From the NCBI RefSeq assembly GCF_014635205.1, contig NZ_BMCN01000002.1:62001-126000 (forward strand): DNA of 64,000 nucleotides. Direction: 5' to 3'. The translations under genes were made by a program, and so were the position numbers. The DNA is from Jeotgalicoccus aerolatus (GTDB taxonomy: Bacteria > Bacillota > Bacilli > Staphylococcales > Salinicoccaceae). Within the stretch, counting starts at the first letter, position 1; every line of letters starts with the position of its first letter. Below, piece after piece: positions 17,545 to 25,726 of this stretch. The notes beneath the pieces were generated by a model. It had not been told where the DNA came from and did not search any database. It saw only the letters and a program-made list of their open reading frames with translations.

Positions 17545-18225
17545 ATGATTGGAACAATTTTTAACGTCATAATGATACTGGTCGGTTCGACAATCGGCAG
17601 TCTGTTTAAAAAAGGAATTAAAAAGGAATATCACGATGTCTTGATGACAGCCATGGGGCTCGTCGCCTTATCTATCGGGGTTAACGCTATTGTCCAGTAT
17701 ATGCCAACGAGTACTTATCCGGTCTTATTCATCGTCAGTCTCGCACTCGGCGGTGTGATCGGCCAGATGCTGAATCTGGAAGATAAATTCAACAGCGCCG
17801 TCTCAAAATATTCAAAAGGAGATCTTGCCCAAGGCCTATCAACGGCAATCCTGCTCTACTGTATCGGAACGCTGTCCATACTCGGACCTGTAGAAGCTGC
17901 AGTGAATCAAAATTATACATATTTAATTACAAACGGTATTTTAGACGGCATTACATCTATTGTTCTGGCATCGACATTCGGCTTTGGCATTGCCCTGTCC
18001 GCAGTCGCAGTATTTCTATGGCAGGGCGCTATTTATGTCATGGCACTATTTATGGAAAATGCCATTAACACAGATATTATGAATGAAGTGAATATTATCG
18101 GCGGTATTTTAATATTAATGTCCGGTTTAGGCATTTTAAATATCAAAGCCTTTAAAACAATGAATTACTTGCCCGCTTTAGCTGTTGTCCCTGTCATGTT
18201 TGTGATATTCAGGTTTTTCAGCTAA
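17545..18225 (+). CDS. DUF554 family membrane protein
   Basis: A 226-residue integral membrane protein beginning MIGTIFNVIMILVGSTIGSLFKKGI, with about seven hydrophobic segments including LVALSIGVNAIVQYMP, the ILDGITSIVLASTFGFGIALSA motif typical of YdfK/DUF554, and IIGGILILMSGLGIL. Function is uncharacterised; a transport role has been suggested for the family. The ATG at 17545 follows GAGGAGCC at 8 bases, which is better than the in-frame TTG at 17539. It is transcribed alone, upstream of tRNA-Ala. Confidence 0.85.
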   Translation: MIGTIFNVIMILVGSTIGSLFKKGIKKEYHDVLMTAMGLVALSIGVNAIVQYMPTSTYPVLFIVSLALGGVIGQMLNLEDKFNSAVSKYSKGDLAQGLSTAILLYCIGTLSILGPVEAAVNQNYTYLITNGILDGITSIVLASTFGFGIALSAVAVFLWQGAIYVMALFMENAINTDIMNEVNIIGGILILMSGLGILNIKAFKTMNYLPALAVVPVMFVIFRFFS

Positions 18226-18279
18226 TCAGTGTAGACAAAACTTGAGAATATGGCCTACAATGTATGTAATGTAAAAATA

Positions 18280-18352
18280 GGGGCCATAGCTCAGCTGGGA
18301 GAGCGTTGCGCTGGCAGTGCAAAGGTCAGGGGTTCGAGCCCCCTTGGCTCCA
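18280..18352 (+). tRNA. tRNA-Ala (anticodon GGC)
   Basis: Cloverleaf: acceptor GGGGCCA/TGGCTCC with one G-T pair, D arm GCTC/GAGC, anticodon arm TTGCG-CTGGCAG-TGCAA with anticodon GGC, T arm AGGGG-TTCGAGC-CCCCT, discriminator A. CCA is not encoded. It is a single tRNA, not in a cluster. Confidence 0.95.
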
Positions 18353-18358
18353 TAAGTA

Positions 18359-18394
18359 AAAGATCCGACTCAAAATTTGAGCCGGATCTTTTTA
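18359..18394. terminator. Bidirectional terminator between tRNA-Ala and pentapeptide gene
   Basis: AAAGATCCG-CTCAAA paired with TTTGAG-CGGATCTTT, with T-runs on both sides. It serves the tRNA and the convergent gene ending at 18392. Confidence 0.85.
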
Positions 18395-19030
18395 GTTATT
18401 CTTTACAACCAGTCCCATCAGCGACGCCATTTGAATCGCCTGTACGCTGGACACAATACAGCCTTCTAAATCTTCTCTTTTAATGCTTAAAGCTTCAAAA
18501 TGAGATGAACTGATATCGATGCCGGACAGTGACGTGTCTACAAATCTTGCTTCAGTCAGATCGCAATTTTCGAAGCCGATATTTTTAAATCGGTTGTTAA
18601 AGAAGTCGGCTGTCACCATCCTTGCCCCGTCGAATAATACATTCTCCATCTTCGATTCACTGAAGCCGGACAAATTTAAAATCGATTCTTGGAATTTCAC
18701 ATTTTTAATTCTTGCCTCGTCAAAGCTGACACCGGTCATTTTGCAATTTACGAATTCTGCATTATGGATTGATGCGCCAAAAAATACTGTATTTGAAAAA
18801 TCACAGTTCACAAATCTCGTATCGCTCAAGTCCGCGTTATCGAACTCGTTATTCGATAAATTGCTGTTTCTGATTATCGAATGATAGACAATCAGACGGT
18901 CTAAATCTGCATCTACAAATTCAGCATCCTGAATTTCAATATTCTCAAACATCTGGTCTTCATCTGCAGCAATCGTTTCATATGAAACAACCTCCAGATC
19001 GTTTGATATCTTCAGCGGTTTGATCTTCAT
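18392..19030 (-). CDS. Pentapeptide-repeat protein
   Basis: A 212-residue protein that from about residue 30 to 185 is a series of A(D/N)Lxx-type pentapeptide repeats (FDNADLSDTRFVNCDFSNTV, then AEFVNCKMTGVSFDEARIKN), predicted to form a right-handed quadrilateral beta helix. No signal peptide or membrane segment is seen. Some relatives mimic DNA and protect gyrase from quinolones (Qnr, MfpA), but this one cannot be assigned to that role from sequence. It is monocistronic. Confidence 0.85.
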   Translation of the reverse strand: MKIKPLKISNDLEVVSYETIAADEDQMFENIEIQDAEFVDADLDRLIVYHSIIRNSNLSNNEFDNADLSDTRFVNCDFSNTVFFGASIHNAEFVNCKMTGVSFDEARIKNVKFQESILNLSGFSESKMENVLFDGARMVTADFFNNRFKNIGFENCDLTEARFVDTSLSGIDISSSHFEALSIKREDLEGCIVSSVQAIQMASLMGLVVKNN

Positions 19031-19214
19031 TTAATATGCCTCCTAATATAAAAGGACCATAACACATTGAGTGCTACAGTCCATAATGATATTTCTACGT
19101 CCCGTCCGTTCGTTTCTTATAATGGAACTGGCTGACTAAAGGCAGCAGGATTAAAATGTTCCTTTAGACATAATCACAACACCTTGTTTAAAGTTTTATA
19201 TCAAACATATAAAA

Positions 19215-20243
19215 TTAATTTCTAATATACGCTCTAATCAGTTCGAAAGTATTTTCGAGCGCATCGATATGCGTCCGTTCCATACCATGGCTGCTCGCAA
19301 CACCCGGTCCAATCAATGCTGCTTTTATATTCGCACCGCCGCTCATTGCTGCAGAGGCATCACTGCCGTACATCGGATAAATATCCACTGCATAATTCAA
19401 TTCTTTATCTTTTGCATAATTAATCAGTTTGGTTGTCATATCGTAGTCATACGGACCGGATGAGTCTTTGGCACAGATTGATACATCGTATTCTGTACAT
19501 TCTAAATCTAAACCGATACAGCCCATATCCACTGCCAATAGTTCCGTAATATCTTCAGGTATCCAGGCCGCTCCATGTCCCACTTCTTCATAGGTCGAGA
19601 AGATAAATTTCAGATTTGTCGACGGTGTCACGTTTTCCTGCTTCATCATTTTTAAAATGCTGACTAAAACAGCAACCGATGCTTTATCGTCTAAAAATCT
19701 TGATTTTATAAATCCTGAGTCTGTAACGACAACTTTAGGGTCATAGGCAACAATATCTCCGTTTTGAATGCCGATATTTTGAACATCTTCTTTACTTTCC
19801 ACACGTTCATCCAGTTTGACGATTAAATTATCAATGTCTCGATCTTTTGTCGCTGCGTCTTTATAGACGTGAATCGACGGTGATTTAGACAAAATAGTCC
19901 CCGTATATACTTTGTCATCGCGCGTAATAATATCGCAGTATTCACCGTCCAGTGTCGGTGTCAGCGGCCCGCCGAGTTTCGTCAGCGACAAGGTGCCGTC
20001 TGAGTTGATTGAACGCACCATAAGCCCGAGTGTATCGACGTGGGCGCTCAAACCGCGTGTCACTTCACCATTGTCACCATCCACTTGGACAATCAGATTC
20101 CCTTTGGGTGTCGTCATTGTTTCGTAACCGATATCTTCAATCGTTTCTCTTAAAAAGCTTACAGCATTATTTGTGTAGCCTGTCGGACTGTTGATTGATA
20201 ACAGTTTATTTAAAAATGAAATTGTGCCGTCGCGTTTAAACAT
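19215..20243 (-). CDS. M42-family metallo-aminopeptidase
   Basis: A 342-residue glutamyl-aminopeptidase/endoglucanase-like dizinc enzyme. Metal and catalytic motifs are LSAHVDTLGLMVR (His, Asp), RFLDDKASVAVLV (bridging Asp), FSTYEEVGHGAAW (Glu pair), AVDMGCIG (Asp) and ASSHGMERTHIDALENT (His). It probably trims short cytosolic peptides. The stop is followed by about 180 bases with no obvious gene before the pentapeptide gene. A cupin gene lies immediately upstream and may be co-transcribed. Confidence 0.9.
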   Translation of the reverse strand: MFKRDGTISFLNKLLSINSPTGYTNNAVSFLRETIEDIGYETMTTPKGNLIVQVDGDNGEVTRGLSAHVDTLGLMVRSINSDGTLSLTKLGGPLTPTLDGEYCDIITRDDKVYTGTILSKSPSIHVYKDAATKDRDIDNLIVKLDERVESKEDVQNIGIQNGDIVAYDPKVVVTDSGFIKSRFLDDKASVAVLVSILKMMKQENVTPSTNLKFIFSTYEEVGHGAAWIPEDITELLAVDMGCIGLDLECTEYDVSICAKDSSGPYDYDMTTKLINYAKDKELNYAVDIYPMYGSDASAAMSGGANIKAALIGPGVASSHGMERTHIDALENTFELIRAYIRN

Positions 20244-20323
20244 AACTCCAGCTCCCCTTTGTTTAATTTAAGTCTTTTTATAAACTATACACTAATTATT
20301 TTCCTGATTCCCGACATTTAAAC

Positions 20324-20623
20324 TTACTTTAGAAAGACAACGAGAAAATCAGTATCCGATACCGCTTCAACGCTGTGCATTTCCGCCGCTTCCATGAATA
20401 AAATATCATTGTTATACAGTACATATTCTTTATCTGTACAGATAAATTTCACACCGCCCTGACGGACAATAATAAAAATCGGGTGTTTAGAGTCGTGTGC
20501 AGGTATACCTTCTCCAGCTTGCAGCTGAATATTTACGATATTTGACTGCTCATGCTCAAATATTTTTTTAATCGACTTGGCTTTTGATGCCAGTACATTT
20601 TCCGTATGAATCAGTTTTGCCAA
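20324..20623 (-). CDS. Small cupin-domain protein
   Basis: A 99-residue single-domain cupin with a beta-rich pattern (FIIVRQGGVKFICTDKEYVLYNNDILFMEAAEMHSVEAVSDTDFLVV). The conserved histidines of metal cupins are only partly present: HDSKH in motif 1 and MHSVEA in motif 2. Function is unknown. It is separated from the upstream kinase gene by a terminator, so it is probably not part of that operon. Confidence 0.7.
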   Translation of the reverse strand: MAKLIHTENVLASKAKSIKKIFEHEQSNIVNIQLQAGEGIPAHDSKHPIFIIVRQGGVKFICTDKEYVLYNNDILFMEAAEMHSVEAVSDTDFLVVFLK

Positions 20624-20667
20624 TGCTATCCGCTCCTTTTACTCGTCATTATACAATAAAATAACAA

Positions 20668-20700
20668 AAAGCTCCCCGACAGAAAAAGTCTGGAAGCTTT
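20668..20700 (-). terminator. Terminator after the kinase gene
   Basis: An imperfect hairpin (AAAGCTCCCCGAC against GTCTGGAAGCTTT) followed on the minus strand by a T-run. It closes the peptide/ABC/kinase operon. Confidence 0.7.
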
Positions 20701-20706
20701 GCTGCA

Positions 20707-21555
20707 TTACTGCTTATTTTGGGTAATATAATTTTGGCAGATTTCAAAGATTTCTTGTACTGACGTTCTGTGGTCCGGCTTCGGTTCTAGGCAGCGGTCG
20801 ATCATCTTAAGAAGTTCATCTCCTTCTTTTGCCTGCCTTAGGCTCGATACCGGCACTGCTCTTCTGACGAGCTGGTCATATCGGCCGTCATCAAAAGTTT
20901 CAAACGGCCGTTCGCATGTTGCCATGAAAAATAATACCACTCCAATTCCCCAAACATCTGCCTGAGCTGTTAGAGGGTCTCCCTTCGCTTGTTCAGGTGA
21001 CATATATGGCTTCGTCCCCGTCCCTTTTCTCACTGTACCCGGTTCTGTGATCAGATTTAAATCAAATAATTTAGCCAGCGGCGGCTGCGATATAATATTG
21101 GAAGGTTTAATATCTAAATGCAGTATGTCCTTGCTGTGCAGATAGTTGATGACTGATGAGAGCTGTTTGCCGAACTGAGCTAACTGAATTAACGGCAATT
21201 CTTCGCCTTGTTTATACGTCTGGCGCACCAGATGCGAGATAGTTTCCCCTGTCAGTGTCTCCTGGATAACTACAGGCACATCGCCCCGATGCAGTTCGTA
21301 TCCTCTGAGTAAGTTCGGGTGAGACAGTTTCGTAATCAATTCCCCTTCACGCGTCAGTCTGGCGGCTGCTTTTTCTTTAGCTGCAGCATTCGGCTGCACT
21401 GTTTTACCGATTACACTGCACATCCGCTCTTCGCTCCACAAATGATACAAATCGCAATCTTTGCCCCGCCTCATGTGCGTAATCACCTTATAGTTTTCTA
21501 TCAGCGTATCTCCTTCTTCAAGCGGCTTAATTTCAATCACTTCTTCAGTCTTCAT
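20707..21555 (-). CDS. Soluble Hanks-type Ser/Thr protein kinase
   Basis: A 282-residue stand-alone kinase domain without membrane segment or PASTA repeats. An invariant-type lysine is in CSVIGKTVQ (Lys51). The catalytic loop is HLDIKPSN (146-153, Asp148). The metal-binding motif is DLN (165-167) in place of DFG, so Asp is kept but Gly is Asn. The activation segment has GTGTKPYMSPEQAKG. The glycine-rich loop is degenerate. GGAGG precedes the ATG at 21555, and the longer frame that overlaps the ABC gene is rejected. It lies 16 bases after an ABC exporter and downstream of two serine-rich mini-peptides, which are candidate substrates (inference). The ordinary PknB/Stk of staphylococci has a different architecture. 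Confidence 0.85.
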   Translation of the reverse strand: MKTEEVIEIKPLEEGDTLIENYKVITHMRRGKDCDLYHLWSEERMCSVIGKTVQPNAAAKEKAAARLTREGELITKLSHPNLLRGYELHRGDVPVVIQETLTGETISHLVRQTYKQGEELPLIQLAQFGKQLSSVINYLHSKDILHLDIKPSNIISQPPLAKLFDLNLITEPGTVRKGTGTKPYMSPEQAKGDPLTAQADVWGIGVVLFFMATCERPFETFDDGRYDQLVRRAVPVSSLRQAKEGDELLKMIDRCLEPKPDHRTSVQEIFEICQNYITQNKQ

Positions 21556-21571
21556 TTTTTTACCTCCAGTA

Positions 21572-23443
21572 TTATTCTGCAGCCAGCTTTGGCATGACAT
21601 AGGCGCTATTTTTATCATCACCCTGCTGATCGCTGTATAATTTTTTATAATTTCCGTTTAAAGCCATCAATTCTTCATGCGTACCGATTTCATTAAGCTC
21701 TCCTTTATTAATATAGAGAATTTTATCGGCTTCACGGGCTGTTTTTAAATTATGTGTAATCATCAGCGTCGCTGTATTTTGCATTAATTCCTTCATCACC
21801 CGCTTTTCTGTTGAACCATCTAAACCATCCCCCGGTTCATCGAGAATCAGCACGGATGCCTCTTTAATAATGGCCCGTGCGATAGCCAGCCGCTGCTGCT
21901 GGCCGCCCGACAGATTGCGCCCTTTCTGTCCGACATTGGTATCATAGCCGTCAGATAACTGTTCGATAAATTCATGCGCATCTGCTCTTTTTGCCGCTTC
22001 AATAATTTCTTCGTCCGTGGCGTCCGGTTTACCATACGCAATGTTCTCTTTGACAGTGCCGTCAAAGATTAATGCTTCCTGGAAGACGACGGATATTTTA
22101 TCACGCAGCGACTGCACATTTACCTTTTCTACAGCGTAGTTGTTCAAGTAAATAAATCCTTTAGACGGTTCGTAAAAACGCATCAGCATTTTTAAAATAG
22201 TGGATTTACCCACACCGCTCGCACCGACCAGCGCAACTGTTTCACCAGCTTTTACAGAAAATGAAATATTCGATAAAACGTTCCGCTTCTTATTAGGATA
22301 TTTAAAAGATACATTATCAAAAATAATGCCCGGCTGATCATTTTCAATCATGACCCCGGAATCAGATGTGACTGCCGGCTCTTCTTCCATGTATTCAATG
22401 ACACGCTCCGCACTCGCTGAAGCTGAGTAAATCGTATTCAGCAGGCGGCTCAATCCCCTCACTGGACTGTACAGCCGCTTTAACAGTGTAATAAAAGCAA
22501 CGAGAATACCAATCGTTACTTCACCTTGCATCAACAAAATCGCACCGAATACCATCACAGTTAAAGTTCCTGCCGTTTCTATTAAGGACACGGCCGGCGT
22601 AAAGACCGACTTCAATCTGACTTTATACATTTTTGCTGTATATGCAGCCAGGTTTTGATGATGGAATTTTTCGGATTCATTGCTCTCTTGATTAAATGCC
22701 TGCATGAGTGAAATATTTGAGAAATTCTCTTCGGTCAGGGCGTTTATCGCACCCATCCGTCTGGATCTTTCGCGGGATGCCATCTTCATCCGAATCGAAA
22801 AATATCGGGTGACCATGTAAAATAAAGGCACTACAATGAGTGAAATTAAGGCAAGCTTCCATTCCATAATAAATAACATACCGATGAAGACAATAAGCTG
22901 GAATATATAGGACAGTGCGGATGTTGCACCCGTCACAATCAGTCTTTCAATTGAAGCGATGTCCCCGGTCAGTCTCGCGATAATATCACCGAGTTTTCTG
23001 CCTTCAAAAAAATGAAGCGATAAACTTTGCAGATGCTCGTATACGTGTTTACGCAAGGCTAGAACAAATTTCTGCCCCACCCAATTCGTTGTAAATGTAC
23101 CGAGAAAAGAAAAAATACCGGCTGCCAGACTAAAGGCAAAGTAAAGAAGGACAATCCAGTACAGCGGTGTCAGATTTTTGGCATCGAGTACATGGTCTAT
23201 AAATATTTGAAGCAGCCAGACTGTCCCGGAAGATGCGACCGGCTGCAGGGCAATAAAAATTAATCCGAAAAACAGCCACTTGCGGTAATGTTTAGTAAAA
23301 GGCCAAAATCGGCTGAATATCTCTTTCACCGGCACTGGCGGTGCTTCTTTTATGATGTTGCCTTCTGTTGTTTCAAGCGTAAAGAACTGATTAATTTTCG
23401 CCTTTAATGATTGGCTCTGTTTATATTTATCTGTCCGCTGCAT
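21572..23443 (-). CDS. ABC exporter (fused permease and ATPase)
   Basis: A 623-residue half-transporter. An N-terminal cytosolic stretch (about 45 residues) precedes an ABC type-1 six-helix domain (50-330), then the ATPase with Walker A GASGVGKST, signature LSGGQQQRLAIARA and Walker B VLILDEPGDGLDG. The D-loop context is GDGLDG, not the more usual TSALD. There is no C39 peptidase domain, so any leader removal must be done elsewhere. Downstream of two small peptide genes and directly upstream of a kinase, it is a candidate exporter for the modified peptides (inference). A generic multidrug role is the alternative. Confidence 0.9.
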   Translation of the reverse strand: MQRTDKYKQSQSLKAKINQFFTLETTEGNIIKEAPPVPVKEIFSRFWPFTKHYRKWLFFGLIFIALQPVASSGTVWLLQIFIDHVLDAKNLTPLYWIVLLYFAFSLAAGIFSFLGTFTTNWVGQKFVLALRKHVYEHLQSLSLHFFEGRKLGDIIARLTGDIASIERLIVTGATSALSYIFQLIVFIGMLFIMEWKLALISLIVVPLFYMVTRYFSIRMKMASRERSRRMGAINALTEENFSNISLMQAFNQESNESEKFHHQNLAAYTAKMYKVRLKSVFTPAVSLIETAGTLTVMVFGAILLMQGEVTIGILVAFITLLKRLYSPVRGLSRLLNTIYSASASAERVIEYMEEEPAVTSDSGVMIENDQPGIIFDNVSFKYPNKKRNVLSNISFSVKAGETVALVGASGVGKSTILKMLMRFYEPSKGFIYLNNYAVEKVNVQSLRDKISVVFQEALIFDGTVKENIAYGKPDATDEEIIEAAKRADAHEFIEQLSDGYDTNVGQKGRNLSGGQQQRLAIARAIIKEASVLILDEPGDGLDGSTEKRVMKELMQNTATLMITHNLKTAREADKILYINKGELNEIGTHEELMALNGNYKKLYSDQQGDDKNSAYVMPKLAAE

Positions 23444-23465
23444 GCATGTATCCCCCTTTCACAAT

Positions 23466-23501
23466 AAACAGGCGGCCCATAATATCATGGGCCGCCTGTT
23501 T
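23466..23501 (-). terminator. 15-bp hairpin between the peptide genes and the ABC exporter
   Basis: Perfect 15-base arms (23466-23480 and 23487-23501) flank a 6-base loop. On the minus strand the stem is followed only by TTTATTG, a weak T-run. It may therefore act as a leaky terminator or 3'-stabilising stem that sets a high peptide-to-exporter ratio. Confidence 0.65.
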
Positions 23502-23541
23502 CAAATATTATTGAAATTTTCACCCAGTTATTCTAAGAATA

Positions 23542-23658
23542 TTAGTCAGATGAAACGCTGTTGTCTGCTGACTCAAATGAATCATAAGATTCACCTGAAT
23601 ATGAATCGGTCATTACTTCTGCCGTTACTGCCGGCTGGATTTCTTCAAAAAAGTTCAT
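23542..23658 (-). CDS. Serine-rich 38-residue peptide (candidate RiPP/secreted precursor)
   Basis: It starts MNFFEEIQPA and ends FESADNSVSSD. There is no signal peptide and no cysteine, but eight serines and two tyrosines lie in the C-terminal half. The strong ribosome-binding site GGGAGGAG precedes the ATG. A paralogue with the same FEEIQPA start and the same last 11 residues lies 40 bases upstream. Conserved leader-like and tail parts with a variable middle, plus the adjacent exporter and kinase, suggest a ribosomally made modified peptide. Without cysteine it cannot be a lanthionine peptide; phosphorylation or dehydration of serine is possible. The gene is too short for ordinary ORF calling. 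Confidence 0.75.
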   Translation of the reverse strand: MNFFEEIQPAVTAEVMTDSYSGESYDSFESADNSVSSD

Positions 23659-23697
23659 GGATTTCTCCTCCCTCTCTGTTTTGACTTCGCTTAATAA

Positions 23698-23806
23698 TTA
23701 ATCAGATGAAACGCTGTTGTCTGCCGACTCAAACGATTCACTTGAATAAGAATCGGTTGAAAAATCATTAGACGCTGCTGGTTGAATCTCTTCGAAATAA
23801 CTCATG
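23698..23806 (-). pseudogene. Second serine-rich peptide gene, frameshifted in a T6 tract
   Basis: From ATG at 23806 (ribosome-binding site AGGGGGGA) the frame reads MSYFEEIQPAASNDF and is then thrown out of frame in a run of six T (coding strand, around 23760-23765), stopping early after about 22 residues. With five T the frame would continue into DSYSSESFESADNSVSSD, nearly identical to the sister peptide, and stop at 23698. The change may be a real mutation, a phase-variable or slippage tract, or a sequencing error. It is the first gene of the exporter/kinase operon. Confidence 0.72.
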
Positions 23807-23924
23807 ATTTTTCGTCCCCCCTTCGTTTGTGTTAACCCTATCATGCCCCTTCAGAGTTAAAGGAAAATTATCAGAAAATTAAAACATGATTAAAATTGGG
23901 AGTGTTTTTATTAATTTAAACAAA

Positions 23925-23962
23925 AAAATGCCTCTTCCGGAACAAACCGGAAGAGGCATGAT
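23925..23962 (-). terminator. Terminator of the GMC dehydrogenase operon
   Basis: ATGCCTCTTCCGG (23928-23940) and CCGGAAGAGGCAT (23947-23959) form a 13-base stem followed by seven T on the minus strand. Confidence 0.93.
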
Positions 23963-23968
23963 AATATT

Positions 23969-25726
23969 TTATGCTCTCATTGTTTTGCTTTTTGCTGTTG
24001 CAAGCTGGCCGCCGTCTTCATCCAAGAAACGAATAACACCTTCTGCTGCTCTGTAAGCCAGCGCACCGATTGTCGGTGTCGGGTGGTGTCCGCCGAATTG
24101 CGGGAAGGCTGATCCGCCGACAACAAACAGATTATCAACATCCCACATTTGCAGGTAGTTATTCACTGCTGATGTTTCAGGATCGTCTCCCATAACGACG
24201 CCGCCTGTGTAGTGTCCGCCTGAGAATACATGGTTAAATTCTTCAGCAATTTCATCATCTTCGATAATGTCAGCGCCCATTTCTTCCATAATCTCGTGAC
24301 ATCTGTCGACACCAAATTGTGCAATCGGACGTTCATTTGAACCGAATTTGTATGTGACACGGAGTAAAGGATCACCGTACTCATCTTTGTAAGTCGGGTC
24401 AAGATCCAAATAGTTGTGCCAGTACGACATAGCGATACTTGTATACCAGATTTGAAGTGCACTGTAAGCATATTTCAGAGACTCTGCTTTGTAGTCTGCA
24501 CCCCAGTTTGATACTTCTCGCGTATGGTTATTACTGCTTGAAATCGCAGCGAAACCGTATTGTCTCAATTCAATAGCACCGCCGCCGATAAAGTCGAGGT
24601 CAGAGTGATCGAAGTTGTCTGCAGCATAGTCGTTAACCGCTGCGCCCAGCGCACCGGCACCCATGTACAAGTTGAATTTCTCATTCTCAAAGAAACCGCG
24701 GACGCCGTGGAAGGCTGAGTTGTGCTGACCGTTAAAGTTACGTCCGATTAGTCCTTCTCTTGTTTCAGGATCATACTGTTCACCGATGTTTGACAGCATT
24801 AACAGTCTGTTGTTTGTAAATGCAAAGGCTGCAAGTACCACAACATCTGCAGGCTGTTCAAATTCTTCGCCTGTCGTTTCATCTACGTACATGACACCGA
24901 TGGCTTCGTTATTCTCTTCATCGTAAAGGACACGGCGCACATTTGCACGTGTTCTCAATTCAAAGTTATCGTGTCTCATTGCTGTCGGAATCACCGTTGC
25001 AAGAGGATCTGACTTCGCATCGAAGTCACAGCCCGCTCTCGTACAGAAAGAACAGTACATACACGCGTTCAGTTTTTCTCCGTCCGGGTTCTCATAGTTT
25101 TGAGACATGTTCCCGGCTGCAATTTGGAAAGGATGCAATCCTAAATTCGCTGTCGCATCTTTAAATAATTTCAATGATGGTGTTTCATTTAACGGCGGGT
25201 TCGGCCATGGTTTATTACGTTCAGGTGCCAGCGGATCCTGCTCGCCTGAAATCCCTGCCGTATCTTCCCATTTTTCATAGTAAGGTTCTAATTCCTCATA
25301 TGTAATACCCCAGTCCTGGAGATTCATATCTTCCGGAATTTTATCCTCGCCGTAACGATCAATAGTCTGACTGCGAATTTCGAATTCATATGGCCAGTAT
25401 CTGTAAGATGCCCCTGCCCAGTGCACACTTGCACCGCCGAGATCTGTACCGAGCTGGTTATCTGCCATCGTTCTGACAGGCAACGCCGTTTCATCAATTT
25501 CGTTTCTTGAAGTCACAGTGTCACCTTTTAAAGGCTGCATAATTTCGAAACGGTTATCGAATCTCAACTCATCTTTAACACCGATGTAGTCGCTTCTTGT
25601 AGCGTGGTTCCCTTTTTCCAGACCAACGACGTCCTTGCCGGCTTTAGCAAGCTCAGCTGCGACGATACCGCCGGCCCAGCCCATTCCAACGACGACTGCT
25701 TCAACTTTATCGAGTCTCTCTACCAT
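23969..25726 (-). CDS. GMC-family flavin dehydrogenase (gluconate 2-dehydrogenase-like large subunit)
   Basis: A 585-residue FAD enzyme. The N-terminal nucleotide-binding fold has VVVGMGWAGGIVAAELAKAGKDVVGLEKG. The region TDLGGASVHWAGASYRYWP and the C-terminal NLFVVGGSAFPQFGGHHPTPTIGALAYRAAEG are typical of GMC gluconate/fructose dehydrogenases. A cysteine cluster CMYCSFCTRAGCDFDAK sits mid-protein, as in relatives where it has been proposed to bind Fe-S. It has no signal peptide and overlaps the Tat-bearing small subunit by one base (TAATG), consistent with hitch-hiker export. No cytochrome c subunit gene is adjacent, so the electron acceptor is unclear. The substrate is unknown. Confidence 0.88.
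   Translation of the reverse strand: MVERLDKVEAVVVGMGWAGGIVAAELAKAGKDVVGLEKGNHATRSDYIGVKDELRFDNRFEIMQPLKGDTVTSRNEIDETALPVRTMADNQLGTDLGGASVHWAGASYRYWPYEFEIRSQTIDRYGEDKIPEDMNLQDWGITYEELEPYYEKWEDTAGISGEQDPLAPERNKPWPNPPLNETPSLKLFKDATANLGLHPFQIAAGNMSQNYENPDGEKLNACMYCSFCTRAGCDFDAKSDPLATVIPTAMRHDNFELRTRANVRRVLYDEENNEAIGVMYVDETTGEEFEQPADVVVLAAFAFTNNRLLMLSNIGEQYDPETREGLIGRNFNGQHNSAFHGVRGFFENEKFNLYMGAGALGAAVNDYAADNFDHSDLDFIGGGAIELRQYGFAAISSSNNHTREVSNWGADYKAESLKYAYSALQIWYTSIAMSYWHNYLDLDPTYKDEYGDPLLRVTYKFGSNERPIAQFGVDRCHEIMEEMGADIIEDDEIAEEFNHVFSGGHYTGGVVMGDDPETSAVNNYLQMWDVDNLFVVGGSAFPQFGGHHPTPTIGALAYRAAEGVIRFLDEDGGQLATAKSKTMRA

Noticed and set aside
14302-23806. One class IV-like lanthipeptide cluster uniting the LanC-like gene, the kinase and the small peptides
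   Set aside because: They lie in two separate operons with tRNA, peptidase and cupin genes and terminators between, the peptides have no cysteine, and no lyase domain is present.
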